This document shows positions 6,921-16,015 of a stretch of 64,000 nucleotides of DNA, in pieces. The stretch is from Micromonospora sp. RP3T. GTDB lineage: Bacteria > Actinomycetota > Actinomycetes > Mycobacteriales > Micromonosporaceae. Under the pieces are notes generated by a model that had not been told where the DNA came from, ran no database searches, and saw only the letters and a program-made list of their open reading frames with translations. Both the position numbers and the translations under genes were made by a program. The stretch covers positions 124,001-188,000 of the forward strand of contig NZ_PYPS01000004.1 of assembly GCF_003027925.1 (NCBI RefSeq). The letters run 5' to 3'. Position 1 is the first letter of the stretch; every line of letters starts with the position of its first letter.

Positions 6921-9589
6921 CGGGAGGGACCATAAGGGATGATCACCTGTCCGGTGCGGTGCACCGCGCGGTCGAAGTAGAGACCGCGCCACGGCCGGGG
7001 ATACCAGTCCGGCCCGCCGCTGCCCGGGTAGAGCGACGAGCCCAGCTCACCGCCCTGCACGTCGAGCGCCACCCACGCGCCGATCTGGTCCGTGCGCGCG
7101 CCGGCGCCGCCCAGGTCGGCCCGCATCCGGGCCACGCCGCGCCACCAGGCCAGCACGTGGGTCCGCCGCTCGGGCCCGTCGTGCAGGATGCGGCGCAGCT
7201 GCTCCAGCCCGGTCCGGGCGCCGGCCTTGCCGGCCAGCGCCCCGGCCGCCGCGTCCACCGCGTACAGCAGCAGGAAGTGCGGGGTACGCGGGGTGCCCGG
7301 CGCGCCCAGCCCGTCGCCCACCTCGGCCATCAGCTCGGCGACCGTCTCCTCGTCGTACCAGGAGGCGTCGCCGGCCAGGTCCTCGTAGAGCGCGCGGGCG
7401 GCCGGGTCGGCGTCCGGGTCGAGGCAGGCGATGGAGAACCGGGCCGCGCCGGGCGGGTACTGCCGGGCCAGCGAGCGGGCGGCGGCGTCGAGCACCGCGC
7501 ACGCCTCGTCCACCCGGGTGCCCAGCACGGCCAGGTTGCGGCCCGGCGCCCGGGGCAGCCGCAGCGCCGCCGAGCGCGACTGCACGTCGATGATCTCGCC
7601 GAGCAGCGCCACCGGGCTGCGCGGCGCGCCCTGCTCCGGCGCGGTCAGGGCACGGAAGTCCGGCGCCTCGGCCAGCCGGGGGATCGCGTCGCCGTCGAAG
7701 AGCCGGGCCGGCGCGGCATCCTGCGGACGCATCCGCCACAGCCGGTGCTGCAACTCGCTCCAGGTCTCCCAGTCGCTCGCCGACGGGATGCGGGCCACCT
7801 CGTTGCCCTCGGCCAGGCCGGACTCGGCGTTGACCACGGCGTGGTGGCGGGGCAGCGACTGCGCGGCGTCGTTGCGTTCGGCCAGGATGCGCAGCGCCTT
7901 CGGCAACGCGATCCGCAGGGTGAACTGGGCGACCAGCGCGGGCCGGCCCCAGAGCGCCTCGATGCCGCGCACGTCCTGGGAGGCGAGCACCAGGTGGATG
8001 CCCTGCGAGCGACCCCGCCGGGCCAGGTCCTCCAGCAGGTCGGCGGCCTCCCGGGCGACCACGTCCCGGCCGGCGAGCAGCGCCTGGAACTCGTCGACCA
8101 CCGCGACGATCCGCGGCCAGTGCCCGCTCGGGTCCACCGCCCGCAGCTCGGCCAGCTTGGTCACCTCGTGCTTCTTCGCCGCGTCGGCCCGCCGGCGCAG
8201 CTCCTCGGCGAGGAACCGCAGCAGCGCCAGGCCGAACTCCCGGTCGGTGTTGACGTTGATGCCGACCAGCCGCATGTGCGGCAGCCAGCTCGGGTCGCGC
8301 CGGCCCTGGGCGAACCGGGCGAAGGACACCCCCTCCTTGAAGTCGAGCAGATAGAACTCCAGCTCGGCGGGGGAGTAGCGGGCGGCGAGCGCGCCGATCC
8401 ACGCGAAGATCAGGTTCGTCTTGCCGGTGCCGGACGGGCCACCGATCAACGCGTGTGGCGGATAGTCGCCGAGCGTCAGCAGCACCGGCCGCCCGTGCGG
8501 GCCCTCGCCGATCGGCGCGGTGAGCCCGTGCGCCGAGTCCTCCCGCCAGTAGTCGTCCGGCGGGGGAAGCAGATCGGTGAACGGCGTCGGCGGCGGCCCG
8601 GCGGCGACCCGGGAGGCGACCGTCCGGCAGGTCTCGGTGACCAGGGTGGGCGGTGGCGGGGCGTCGAGCACCACCGGCAGCCCGGCGATGCGGGCGTCGT
8701 CCGGATCCACCACGATCCGGGTGACGGTCGGGTCGTCGGGCAGGTCGATGCCGCGGACCACCAGGTGCACCCCGCACGCGGCACCGGTGCGGACCACCCG
8801 GTCGAGCTGGCCGCGCTCGTGCCGGGACAGCTCGTCGCCGCCGAGCAGCACCGCCACCCGCCACGGCTCCGGGCGCCGGCCGGTGGCGGCGGCCAGCTCC
8901 CGCAGGGACGCGTACTCGCCGGCCAGCACCGTGGCGTTGATCCGGCGGATCTGCTCCACCAGGTCGTCCAGCAGCCGGCCCAGCCCACCCGGGCCGACGA
9001 ACGTGAGCAGGCCGGCGGTGCCCAGGGGCGCGAACCCGGCCAGGCCGCCGCCCAGGTGCTCCGGGTCGTAGCCGTGCAGCCGGACCGCGCCCGGGTCGGC
9101 CCGGCCGACGGAGCGCAGCAGCAGCGCGGGCACCACCGCGGCGAGGCCGTCCCGGTCGCCGCCGGCAAGGTGCGCGTGCCCGGCGTCGAGCAGCGGGACC
9201 AGCGCCGGCACCGGTTCGGCGCCGGTGATGCGTACCGTGCCGATCCGGACCGCGCCCGGCGGCTCGGCCCGGCCGGCGGGGGTGACCGTCCACCGGTCCC
9301 AGGGCGCGGACGCCGCGCCCGGCGACTCCCGCTGGGCCGCGGCGGCGGCGCGGCGCGCCAGCTCGGCCAGGCGGGCGGTGTGCCGGGCGTCGATCTCGGC
9401 GAGCCGCCGGTCGCGGGCCGTGCCGACCCGGCCGGGCACCGCCGCGGCGGCGCGCCGGGTACGGGCCAGCCGTTCCCGGCCGGCGGCCAGCTCCGCCTCG
9501 GCGGCGGTGAGCCGGTTCCGGGTGGCGCCCAGGGCCTCGGAGAGCATGCCCCGGACCCGCGTCACCAGTTGGGCGCGGACGTCAGCCAC
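6917..9589 (-). CDS. FtsK/SpoIIIE-type ATPase with N-terminal coiled coil
   Basis: 890 residues, soluble. Residues about 1-85 form a coiled coil (MLSEALGATRNRLTAAEAEL onward). One FtsK/SpoIIIE motor lies at about 360-580: Walker A GGPSGTGKTN near 381, LLDFKEGVSFARFAQG, Walker B VAVVDEFQALL near 495, and VLASQDVRG. A second, degenerate P-loop-like region lies near the C-terminus. It lacks FtsK membrane helices and the gamma DNA-reading domain, and has one good motor rather than the three of EccC. GTG 9589 is preceded by GGGAG and overlaps the upstream gene by 8 nt; the frame extends further without support. Motors of this class move DNA or, in type VII secretion, protein substrates. Confidence 0.85.
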   Translation of the reverse strand: MADVRAQLVTRVRGMLSEALGATRNRLTAAEAELAAGRERLARTRRAAAAVPGRVGTARDRRLAEIDARHTARLAELARRAAAAAQRESPGAASAPWDRWTVTPAGRAEPPGAVRIGTVRITGAEPVPALVPLLDAGHAHLAGGDRDGLAAVVPALLLRSVGRADPGAVRLHGYDPEHLGGGLAGFAPLGTAGLLTFVGPGGLGRLLDDLVEQIRRINATVLAGEYASLRELAAATGRRPEPWRVAVLLGGDELSRHERGQLDRVVRTGAACGVHLVVRGIDLPDDPTVTRIVVDPDDARIAGLPVVLDAPPPPTLVTETCRTVASRVAAGPPPTPFTDLLPPPDDYWREDSAHGLTAPIGEGPHGRPVLLTLGDYPPHALIGGPSGTGKTNLIFAWIGALAARYSPAELEFYLLDFKEGVSFARFAQGRRDPSWLPHMRLVGINVNTDREFGLALLRFLAEELRRRADAAKKHEVTKLAELRAVDPSGHWPRIVAVVDEFQALLAGRDVVAREAADLLEDLARRGRSQGIHLVLASQDVRGIEALWGRPALVAQFTLRIALPKALRILAERNDAAQSLPRHHAVVNAESGLAEGNEVARIPSASDWETWSELQHRLWRMRPQDAAPARLFDGDAIPRLAEAPDFRALTAPEQGAPRSPVALLGEIIDVQSRSAALRLPRAPGRNLAVLGTRVDEACAVLDAAARSLARQYPPGAARFSIACLDPDADPAARALYEDLAGDASWYDEETVAELMAEVGDGLGAPGTPRTPHFLLLYAVDAAAGALAGKAGARTGLEQLRRILHDGPERRTHVLAWWRGVARMRADLGGAGARTDQIGAWVALDVQGGELGSSLYPGSGGPDWYPRPWRGLYFDRAVHRTGQVIIPYGPSR

Positions 9590-10460
9590 GCGACGGCTCC
9601 CGTTCCTCGGTGTCCTTCGGCAGGTCCCGGCCGAGCCGGTCGAGCAGTACGGCGGTGAGCACCCCGGCGGTGACCGCCGGGTCGGCCGCGTGCGGCTGCT
9701 CCTGCCCGTCGTCGCGGCGCGGCGGGGGCATCCGGCAGATCCGGGTGAGCAGCGTGTCCAGCACCGGCGGCGGCAGCCCGGGCAGCAGGTCGCGGACCCG
9801 CCCGTCCAGCTCGCGGCGCAGCCGGGCCAGGTCGTCCGCACGGGGCGGGTGGCCGAGCAGCTCACCGGCCAGGTCGCGCAGCATCGGCGGGGCGATCGCG
9901 GCCAGCCCCAGCCCGACGTCGGCGTGGGCCCGCCGCAGTTCGGCGTGCAGCCGGTCCCGGTCGCCGGAGCGGATGCCGACCACCACCCGGCGCAGCAGTT
10001 CGTGGGCGTTCTCGACGCGCTCGTCCGGCTCGTCCGGCGCGCCCTCCCGCCCCCCGGTCAGCTCCGCCACCCGCACCGCCCACCAGCGGCGTACCGCCGG
10101 CTGCTCGCCCGGGTCGGGCGCCGGGCCGGGCGCGGGCGCGGCCTCGCCACGTGGCGCGTCGTGCCGGGGTCGCCGCTCGCCCGACGTCGCGGCCGGCACG
10201 CCGTCGGCGGCCAGCCCGATCGCGGCCAGGTACGCGCTGAGCTGCTCCTGGGCCACGCGCAGCGCGTAGCCGGCGGTCTCGGCGTGCTCGGTGGCGGCGG
10301 TCAGCTCCGGCACGCCCATCGGGTCGGCCGACTCCTGGCGCACCCAGCGCAGTCGTTCCTGTGCCTGGCCGAGCTTCTCCAGCGCGGCGGCGAGCTGCGC
10401 CAGCGGTAGTTCCTCGGCGGCGGCGCGGACCTGCGCGCCGATGTCCTCGACGATGGACAC
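9582..10460 (-). CDS. Hypothetical helical protein of the FtsK operon
   Basis: 292 residues, no family recognised. Helical at the N-terminus (residues 5-85, with ALEKLGQAQERLRWVRQES), a Pro-rich low-complexity linker near 88-120, and a second helical region with VRRWWAVRVAELTG and a run of leucine-rich helices to the end. No membrane segment or signal peptide. It lies between the small hairpin protein (10 nt upstream) and the FtsK-like ATPase (8-nt overlap), so it is surely part of the same operon. It may be an adaptor or coupling subunit; nothing in the sequence proves this. Confidence 0.75.
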   Translation of the reverse strand: MSIVEDIGAQVRAAAEELPLAQLAAALEKLGQAQERLRWVRQESADPMGVPELTAATEHAETAGYALRVAQEQLSAYLAAIGLAADGVPAATSGERRPRHDAPRGEAAPAPGPAPDPGEQPAVRRWWAVRVAELTGGREGAPDEPDERVENAHELLRRVVVGIRSGDRDRLHAELRRAHADVGLGLAAIAPPMLRDLAGELLGHPPRADDLARLRRELDGRVRDLLPGLPPPVLDTLLTRICRMPPPRRDDGQEQPHAADPAVTAGVLTAVLLDRLGRDLPKDTEEREPSRG

Positions 10461-10470
10461 GGCCGGCCCT

Positions 10471-10731
10471 TCAGAGCGTCGCGACGTAGAGCTGCGCCTG
10501 CTCCACCGCCACCAGTGTCGCGGCGAGGCACTCCTCCAGCTCCTGGCTGGCCTGGGTCAGCGAGGCCTGGGCCGCCTCGACGGTCTCGTGGCCGCTGCCC
10601 TCCAGCGCGCCGGCCAGGGTCTGCTGCGCCTCGGCCAGCTTCTCGCCGGCCGCCTGCACCGCTGTCTGGCCGTCGCCGATCTGCTGGAGAGCGACATCGA
10701 TGGCGGCCTTCAGCTCGGCGACGCTCGCCAC
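10471..10731 (-). CDS. Small helical-hairpin protein, first gene of FtsK operon (WXG100-like size)
   Basis: 86 residues, predicted as two long Ala/Glu/Gln-rich helices (about 2-43 and 50-84) with a central GSGHET turn. Size and hairpin layout resemble WXG100/ESX proteins, but the Trp-x-Gly turn and the C-terminal YxxxD/E export signal are absent. GTG 10731 has a perfect AGGAGG 5 nt upstream. It is the leading gene before an FtsK/SpoIIIE ATPase, as in type VII secretion loci, so it may be a substrate or a filament-forming partner. This comparison is structural inference, not homology. Confidence 0.75.
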   Translation of the reverse strand: MASVAELKAAIDVALQQIGDGQTAVQAAGEKLAEAQQTLAGALEGSGHETVEAAQASLTQASQELEECLAATLVAVEQAQLYVATL

Positions 10732-10893
10732 AAGGACCTCCTGGGGGCAGGGGAGATCTCCATTACAACCCATCCCATCGGGTGGGCGAACATCCACCCT
10801 CGCGCCGTTCCTGCCCGGGTGTCCGATTGCGGCCCTGACGTGCGGGAAGGCCGGGCAGCCGCCGGGTCGGCGGTCCCGCCGGCGGTCGCTCTG

Positions 10894-10909
10894 GTCCCGT
10901 TGACGGGAC
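10894..10909 (-). terminator. Short hairpin after NYN-domain gene
   Basis: GTCCCG / CGGGAC with a 4-nt loop, directly downstream of the minus-strand gene that stops at 10917. The stem is short. Confidence 0.3.
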
Positions 10910-10916
10910 TCGGGCG

Positions 10917-11294
10917 TCAGCGACCCAGCCAGCGCGGGCCGCGTACCTCCGCGCCCAGCGCGCTGACCCGGGCCCGCAGCTCCCGGTCCGCGGTGACCAC
11001 CACCCGCCGGCGCTCCGGCGCGGCGGCGACCAGCTCCACCACGGTGTCGTCGCCGGACCCGGCCGCGGACACCACGTCGACCCCGGGCGTCGGCGCCACG
11101 TGCCGGGCCGCGCCCTCCACCACCAGCACCACCTGCACCGGCGGCGGCAGCTCCGGCGGCACGCCGACGCCGGCCAGCGGGGCCAGCGCGTCGCGCAGCC
11201 GCACCGCCGCGCCGGCCCGGTCGCGCCACCAGCCGTCCGGCCGGGAGCCCACCACGTTCGCGCCGTCCACCACCAGCAGCGGTCTGCTCTCCAT
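10917..11294 (-). CDS. NYN/PIN-like small RNase-fold protein
   Basis: 125 residues. LLVVDGANVVGS at the N-terminus, GDDTVVELV in the middle and RRVVVTADREL near the end are the acidic-cluster motifs of NYN/YacP-type PIN-like domains. These are metal-dependent RNases or RNA-binding relatives acting in the cytoplasm. The start ATG 11294 sits immediately before the VDGANVVG strand; 114 bp separate it from the divergent Clp ATPase. Conserved acidic residues are present, so activity is plausible. Confidence 0.75.
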   Translation of the reverse strand: MESRPLLVVDGANVVGSRPDGWWRDRAGAAVRLRDALAPLAGVGVPPELPPPVQVVLVVEGAARHVAPTPGVDVVSAAGSGDDTVVELVAAAPERRRVVVTADRELRARVSALGAEVRGPRWLGR

Positions 11295-11407
11295 CCGCCC
11301 AGCCTGCCATCCGCGGGCGTTTGTCGCGCACACCGCCGGGTAGCCACCGCCGACCGTGTCGCGCGTGCCGCGTCCCGGTCGTGCCGACCGACTGCGGAGG
11401 ACGAAAC

Positions 11408-13960
11408 ATGATGGGACCCGGCGACTTCGGCAACGACCCGTGGGACGAGTTCCTGGCCCGGTACTTCGGTCGGGGCGAGGGCGGTCGCCGGCCGGCCCAC
11501 CGGGTGGACATCACCCGCCTGATGACCGCCGACGCCCGGGAGATGCTGGCCGACGCGGCCCGGCGGGCCGCCCAGAAGCACAGCAACGACCTGGACACCG
11601 ACCACCTGCTCTGGGCCGCGTTGCAGCGTGAGCCGCTGCGGGATCTGGTCCGCCGCGCCGGCGCCGACCCGGACGCGCTGGTCAACGCGCTGGGCGGACG
11701 CGCCGAGGGCGGCGCGCCCGGCGGCGAGGTGCCGCCGAACCTGTCGCTCACCCCGGCCGCGAAACGGGCGCTGCTCGACGCCCACCAGCTCTCCCGCGCG
11801 ATGGGCGCCAACTACATCGGCCCCGAGCACATCCTGATGGCGCTGCCGCTCAACCCCGAGTCGCCGGCCGGCCGGATGCTGGCCGCCGGCCGGATCCAGC
11901 CGGAGTCGTTGCAGGCGGCCAGCGCCGAGCGCGGCGCCGCGAACGGCCCGCGTCCGGACCGCGGCACGCCCACCCTCGACCAGTACGGGCAGGACCTCAC
12001 CGAGCTGGCCCGGCTGGACCAGATCGACCCGGTGATCGGCCGCGCCGACGAGATCGAGCAGGCGGTGGAGATCCTGTCCCGGCGCACCAAGAACAACCCG
12101 GTGCTGATCGGTGAGGCCGGCGTCGGCAAGACCGCCATCGTGGAGGGCCTCGCGGAGCGGATCTGCGACGGCGACGTGCCGCAGACCCTGATCGGCAAAC
12201 GGGTCATCCAGCTCGACCTCTCCGGCCTGGTCGCCGGCACCCGCTATCGGGGCGACTTCGAGGAACGCCTGAAGAAGGTGATCGACGAGATCCGGGCCCA
12301 CCGCGAGGAGCTGATCATCTTCCTGGACGAGATCCACACGCTGGTCGGGGCCGGCGGCGCCGGCAGCGAGGGCGGGATGGACGCGTCCAACATGCTCAAA
12401 CCGGCGCTCGCCCGCGGCGAGCTGCGGGTGATCGGCGCGACCACGCTCGACGAGTACCGGCGCACCATCGAGAAGGACGCCGCCCTGGCCCGCCGGTTCC
12501 AGCCGGTGCTGGTGCCCGAGCCGGGCGTCGAGGACACCGTCGCCATCCTGCGCGGCCTGCGCGACCGCTACGAGGCGCACCACCAGGTCCGCTTCACCGA
12601 CGAGGCGTTGGTCGCCGCCGCCGAACTCTCCGACCGGTACGTCACCGACCGGTTCCTGCCGGACAAGGCGATCGACCTGATCGACCAGGCCGGCGCCCGG
12701 GTCCGGCTGCGCACCCGCACCCCCGCCTCCGACGTCCGCGACCTGGAACAGCAGCTCGACGAGGTACGCCGGGACAAGGAACAGGCGGTCTCCGACGAGC
12801 AGTACGAACGCGCCTCCTCGCTGCGCGACAGGCTCGCCGAGCTGGAGGACCAGATCCGTCGCGCCCGCGGCGACGAGGGCCCCAACCACGTGCCGGAGGT
12901 CGGTCCGAAGGAGATCGCCGAGGTGGTGTCCCGGGCCACCGGCATCCCGGTCACCCAGCTCACCGAGGAGGAACGTGACCGGCTGCTGCGCCTGGAGGGG
13001 CACCTGCACCAGAAGGTGATCGGGCAGGACGACGCGGTCGGCGCGGTCGCCGAGGCGGTCCGGCGCTCGCGTACCGGCCTGGCCGACCCGAACCGACCGA
13101 TGGGCAGCTTCCTGTTCCTCGGCCCCACCGGCGTCGGCAAGACCGAGCTGGCCCGCGCGCTCGCCGAGGCGCTGTTCGGCGAGGCGGACCGGATGGTCCG
13201 GGTGGACATGAGCGAGTTCCAGGAACGGCACACCGTCAGCCGGCTGGTCGGCGCCCCGCCCGGCTACGTCGGCTACGAGGAGGCCGGCCAGCTCACCGAG
13301 GCGGTCCGCCGCCGCCCGTACGCGGTGGTGCTGCTCGACGAGATCGAGAAGGCGCACCCCGATGTGTTCAACATCCTGCTCCAGGTGCTCGACGACGGCC
13401 GGCTCACCGACAGCCAGGGCCGGACCGTGAACTTCAAGAACACCGTCCTGATCATGACCAGCAACCTCGGTTCCGAGCTGATCACCGGCACCCAGCGCAC
13501 GGTCGGGTTCGCCACCGGCGAGCCGGGCGAACAGGAGTCCACCGAGCTGCGGGACCGGCTGATGCGCCGGCTCCAGGAGAACTTCCGCCCGGAGTTCCTC
13601 AACCGGATCGACGAGGTGATCATCTTCCAGCGGCTGGAGGCCGAGCAGCTCCGGGAGATCACCGGCCTGCTGCTGGAGGAGACCCGCCGCCGGCTGCACG
13701 CCCAGGACATCCAGGTCGAGATCAGCACCGCCGGCGTCGACTGGCTCGCCGAGCACGGCTACCAGCCGGAGTTCGGGGCCCGCCCGCTGCGCCGGGTGAT
13801 CCAGCGCGAACTCGACAACCGGCTGTCCCGGATGCTGCTGGAGAACGAGATCTCGCCGGGCCAGAAGGTCACCGTCGACGCCCGCGACGACCAGCTCGTC
13901 CTCGACGTGTCCGCCGGTGAGCGCGGCTACTCGGCCGCCACCACCTCCCATCCCCGGTGA
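11408..13960 (+). CDS. ClpC-like AAA+ unfoldase (ATP-dependent Clp ATPase)
   Basis: 850 residues with class I Clp architecture: an N-terminal Clp repeat domain (residues 30-170), AAA module 1 with Walker [10 protein letters not shown] near 235 and [11 protein letters not shown], a short middle region holding a UVR-type motif (about 452-487, [18 protein letters not shown]), and AAA module 2 with [13 protein letters not shown] near 571. A TVGFATG loop near 698 fits the [LIV]GF motif that docks to ClpP. The UVR motif and short middle domain favour ClpC over ClpB. The N-terminus is not like canonical ClpC1, so this may be a second paralogue. ATG 11408 has GGAGG 7 nt upstream. Confidence 0.85.
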   Translation: MMGPGDFGNDPWDEFLARYFGRGEGGRRPAHRVDITRLMTADAREMLADAARRAAQKHSNDLDTDHLLWAALQREPLRDLVRRAGADPDALVNALGGRAEGGAPGGEVPPNLSLTPAAKRALLDAHQLSRAMGANYIGPEHILMALPLNPESPAGRMLAAGRIQPESLQAASAERGAANGPRPDRGTPTLDQYGQDLTELARLDQIDPVIGRADEIEQAVEILSRRTKNNPVLIGEAGVGKTAIVEGLAERICDGDVPQTLIGKRVIQLDLSGLVAGTRYRGDFEERLKKVIDEIRAHREELIIFLDEIHTLVGAGGAGSEGGMDASNMLKPALARGELRVIGATTLDEYRRTIEKDAALARRFQPVLVPEPGVEDTVAILRGLRDRYEAHHQVRFTDEALVAAAELSDRYVTDRFLPDKAIDLIDQAGARVRLRTRTPASDVRDLEQQLDEVRRDKEQAVSDEQYERASSLRDRLAELEDQIRRARGDEGPNHVPEVGPKEIAEVVSRATGIPVTQLTEEERDRLLRLEGHLHQKVIGQDDAVGAVAEAVRRSRTGLADPNRPMGSFLFLGPTGVGKTELARALAEALFGEADRMVRVDMSEFQERHTVSRLVGAPPGYVGYEEAGQLTEAVRRRPYAVVLLDEIEKAHPDVFNILLQVLDDGRLTDSQGRTVNFKNTVLIMTSNLGSELITGTQRTVGFATGEPGEQESTELRDRLMRRLQENFRPEFLNRIDEVIIFQRLEAEQLREITGLLLEETRRRLHAQDIQVEISTAGVDWLAEHGYQPEFGARPLRRVIQRELDNRLSRMLLENEISPGQKVTVDARDDQLVLDVSAGERGYSAATTSHPR

Positions 13961-13990
13961 TCCGACGGGCGCAAGGATCGGAGGGCGGAC

Positions 13991-14164
13991 ATGACCGAAC
14001 CCGAGGAGACCCGGGAGGACGCCGCGGCCGGTGAACCGATCGAGGCGCCGCCGACGGCGAACCCGTCCCGGGTCCGGGTGCCACCGGAGGGACTGACCCC
14101 GCAGACACCGAGCGGCGAGGGCGAGCCGGAACCGTCCGGGCCGCCGCCGGGAAAGGAGGCGTGA
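13991..14164 (+). CDS. Small acidic Pro/Glu-rich protein
   Basis: 57 residues, about half of them Pro, Glu or Gly (MTEPEETREDAAAGEP, ending PSGPPPGKEA), probably disordered. A GGAGGG sequence precedes ATG 13991, and its TGA shares one base with the ATG of the DUF3140 gene (TGATG), implying translational coupling. No homology recognised. Coding is supported by spacing on both sides rather than by sequence family. Confidence 0.55.
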   Translation: MTEPEETREDAAAGEPIEAPPTANPSRVRVPPEGLTPQTPSGEGEPEPSGPPPGKEA

Positions 14165-14514
14165 TGGTACGCGAGGCGCGACTCGACCCCGAGGTCGAGA
14201 TCATCTGGGACGACTTCCACGCCGAGGTGAACGTTCCCTCCGAGCAGCTACGGCAGTGGCTGCTGACCCGCGGGTCGGGGGAGGAGGCGTTCGGCCCCGG
14301 CCCCGACCTGGACCTGCCCGAACCCGGCCGGCAGATCCTCGCCGTGCTGCGCAAGCGCAAGGTGGACCTGACCCCGGAGGACATCGAGGTGATGCGCGAG
14401 GCGATCACCCGGATCCGGGAACTCGCCGCCGACCGGCCGGACCGGGGCGCCGCCGACGACGAGTGGCGGCACGCGCTGCTCGACCTCGGTCACGACGTGC
14501 TGGTGGAACGCTGA
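14164..14514 (+). CDS. DUF3140 domain protein
   Basis: 116 residues, full length for DUF3140: IIWDDFHAEVN, LRQWLLTRGSGE, ILAVLRKRKVDLTPEDIEVM and WRHALLDLGHD are the family's conserved blocks. Function unknown; the family is often linked to DNA-binding or stress-related genes. ATG 14164 overlaps the preceding stop and has AAAGGAGG 4 nt upstream, ruling out the GTG one codon earlier. Confidence 0.85.
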   Translation: MVREARLDPEVEIIWDDFHAEVNVPSEQLRQWLLTRGSGEEAFGPGPDLDLPEPGRQILAVLRKRKVDLTPEDIEVMREAITRIRELAADRPDRGAADDEWRHALLDLGHDVLVER

Positions 14515-14575
14515 CTCCGCGCGTCCGCAACCGCCGGCCTTCGTCGCGGTGAGTGACGACGCCGGGAGATGGATG

Positions 14576-14637
14576 CGGTCGGGAGCGGTATACCGCACAG
14601 GCATGATTATGCCTCTGCGGTATACCGCTCCCGACCG
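14576..14637. repeat. 62-bp near-perfect palindrome containing two GCGGTATACCGC sites
   Basis: Two 29-nt arms (14576-14604 and 14609-14637) are complementary at 28 of 29 positions, around a GATT loop. Each arm holds the same 12-bp palindrome GCGGTATACCGC (14585-14596 and 14617-14628), 32 bp centre to centre. It lies between the convergent ends of the DUF3140 gene (14514) and the gene at 14723. It could be a bidirectional terminator, a protein-binding site with two operators, or a small mobile palindrome. No T-tract follows. Confidence 0.85.
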
Positions 14638-14722
14638 AACTCGCTGTCCGGACGCGACACGCCCGGAGCCGGTCCCGGCCGCACGGCCCGCGCCTCGCTC
14701 GGGGCGTTCGCCCAGGCCGGAG

Positions 14723-14959
14723 CTACTCGGACTCCATGCTGGGCAGCTCCAGCCCGGCGGCGTCGGCCGCGGCCTGCCGGTCCGTCCGCGCCCGCTCCTC
14801 CCGGCTGAGCAGGGTGGCGTACTCGGTGACGTCCGCCGGGTCCGGCACCTCGGGCAGCCGGCGCAGGAACGCCTCGACGTCGGCGGCGGCGGCGGTGTGC
14901 GCGGCAGCCGCCCGGCGCAGCAGTTCCCGCTGGTCGGCGGCCGGATACAGATCAGTCAT
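14723..14959 (-). CDS. Small helical hypothetical protein
   Basis: 78 residues, predicted almost fully helical, Ala/Arg/Glu-rich, with no motif or membrane segment. ATG 14959 lies 20 nt after the stop of the LysR gene, so it is probably the last gene of a hemerythrin-LysR-small protein group on this strand. Not recognised. Confidence 0.6.
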   Translation of the reverse strand: MTDLYPAADQRELLRRAAAAHTAAAADVEAFLRRLPEVPDPADVTEYATLLSREERARTDRQAAADAAGLELPSMESE

Positions 14960-14979
14960 GCCGCCGGTGATACCCGCGT

Positions 14980-15966
14980 TCAGGCGGTTCGCACCCCACC
15001 GGTGCCGGTGGGCTGCACGCCGAAGTCCGGATGGGCCAACAGCCAGCCCAGATAGTCCGGATGGTTGGCCAACGCGTCGGTGTACGCCGCCACCGCCTGC
15101 TCCAGCACCGGCTCGGCCACCACCGCGGCCGGCGCCTCCGGATGCCAGCCGAACAGCAACCGCCAGCGCAGCGGCACCCCGGCCAGCCGGCGGGTCACCA
15201 GCCCCGCCACCGGACGGAAGGTGGCCTGGCACAGCGCCACCGCGGTGCCCGCGTCCACCAGGTCCAGCGCGGCCCGCACGTCCGCCTCGTACACCTTGCG
15301 GGGGGTGAAGCCGGCGCGCGCGCAGGCGGCGGCGAAGCAGTCGCCGAAGCAGCCGTCGCCCGGCGCGGCCACCCACTGCTCCCGGCGCAGGTCGAGCAGG
15401 TCGATCTCGTCGCGGGCGGCCAGCGGATGGGTCTGCGGCAGCAGCACGAAGACCGGGTCGACGGCCACCTCCCGCCAGCTCAATCCGAACACCGGCGACG
15501 GCGTCGCGTCCCCGCACACCCCGGCCAGGGCGAAGTCGAGCCGACCCCCGGCCACCAACTGGGCCAGCTCGTCCACCGACCACGACGCGTACGTGGAGAT
15601 CTGCGCGTCGGCGCGCTCGGCGGCGAGCCGGTGCACCAGCCGGCCCAGGATCGGGCTGTTCACCCCGCCGAACCGGTAGCGGCGCAGCGGGTCGCCCGCG
15701 CCGGCCAGCCGGGCCGCCTCGTCCTGCAGGCCCTTCATCGCCGGCAGCAGCACCCGGGCCCGGTCCAGCACCAGCTCACCCAGCGCGGTGGGCCGGGCAC
15801 CCCGGCGGTCCCGTTCGAACAACGGCCCGCCGAGGACCCGCTCGATCCGCTGGAGCTGGGCGGTCAGCGCCGGCTGGGCCAACCCGAGCAGGGACGCCGC
15901 CTTGGTGACGCTCCCCGTCTCGGCGATCGCGCAGACCACCCGCAGGTGTCGCAGCTCCAGATTCAT
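14980..15966 (-). CDS. LysR family transcriptional regulator
   Basis: 328 residues. N-terminal winged HTH in residues 1-60 (LRHLRVVCAIAETGSVTKAA, then LGLAQPALTAQLQRIERVLGG) and a periplasmic-binding-like effector domain from about 90 to 300. Full length for the family. A TACCGT hexamer lies 6 nt upstream of the ATG, so the transcript is probably leaderless. LysR genes usually regulate a divergent neighbour, but here both flanking genes are on the same strand, so the target is not obvious. Confidence 0.9.
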   Translation of the reverse strand: MNLELRHLRVVCAIAETGSVTKAASLLGLAQPALTAQLQRIERVLGGPLFERDRRGARPTALGELVLDRARVLLPAMKGLQDEAARLAGAGDPLRRYRFGGVNSPILGRLVHRLAAERADAQISTYASWSVDELAQLVAGGRLDFALAGVCGDATPSPVFGLSWREVAVDPVFVLLPQTHPLAARDEIDLLDLRREQWVAAPGDGCFGDCFAAACARAGFTPRKVYEADVRAALDLVDAGTAVALCQATFRPVAGLVTRRLAGVPLRWRLLFGWHPEAPAAVVAEPVLEQAVAAYTDALANHPDYLGWLLAHPDFGVQPTGTGGVRTA

Positions 15967-15972
15967 ACGGTG

Positions 15973-15978
15973 ACGGTA
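15973..15978 (-). promoter_or_regulatory. -10 hexamer TACCGT for leaderless LysR gene
   Basis: TACCGT on the minus strand ends 6 nt before the ATG at 15966, placing +1 at or next to the start codon. Confidence 0.45.
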
Positions 15979-16015
15979 GGACCACGAACGGGTGTCCGGG
16001 AAGGGGCGGATCGGC

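Noticed and set aside
10763..13951. 1062-codon minus-strand open frame opposite the ClpC-like gene
   Set aside because: Antisense shadow of a strongly biased gene; only its 3' part coincides with the real NYN-domain gene, which lies in a different frame.
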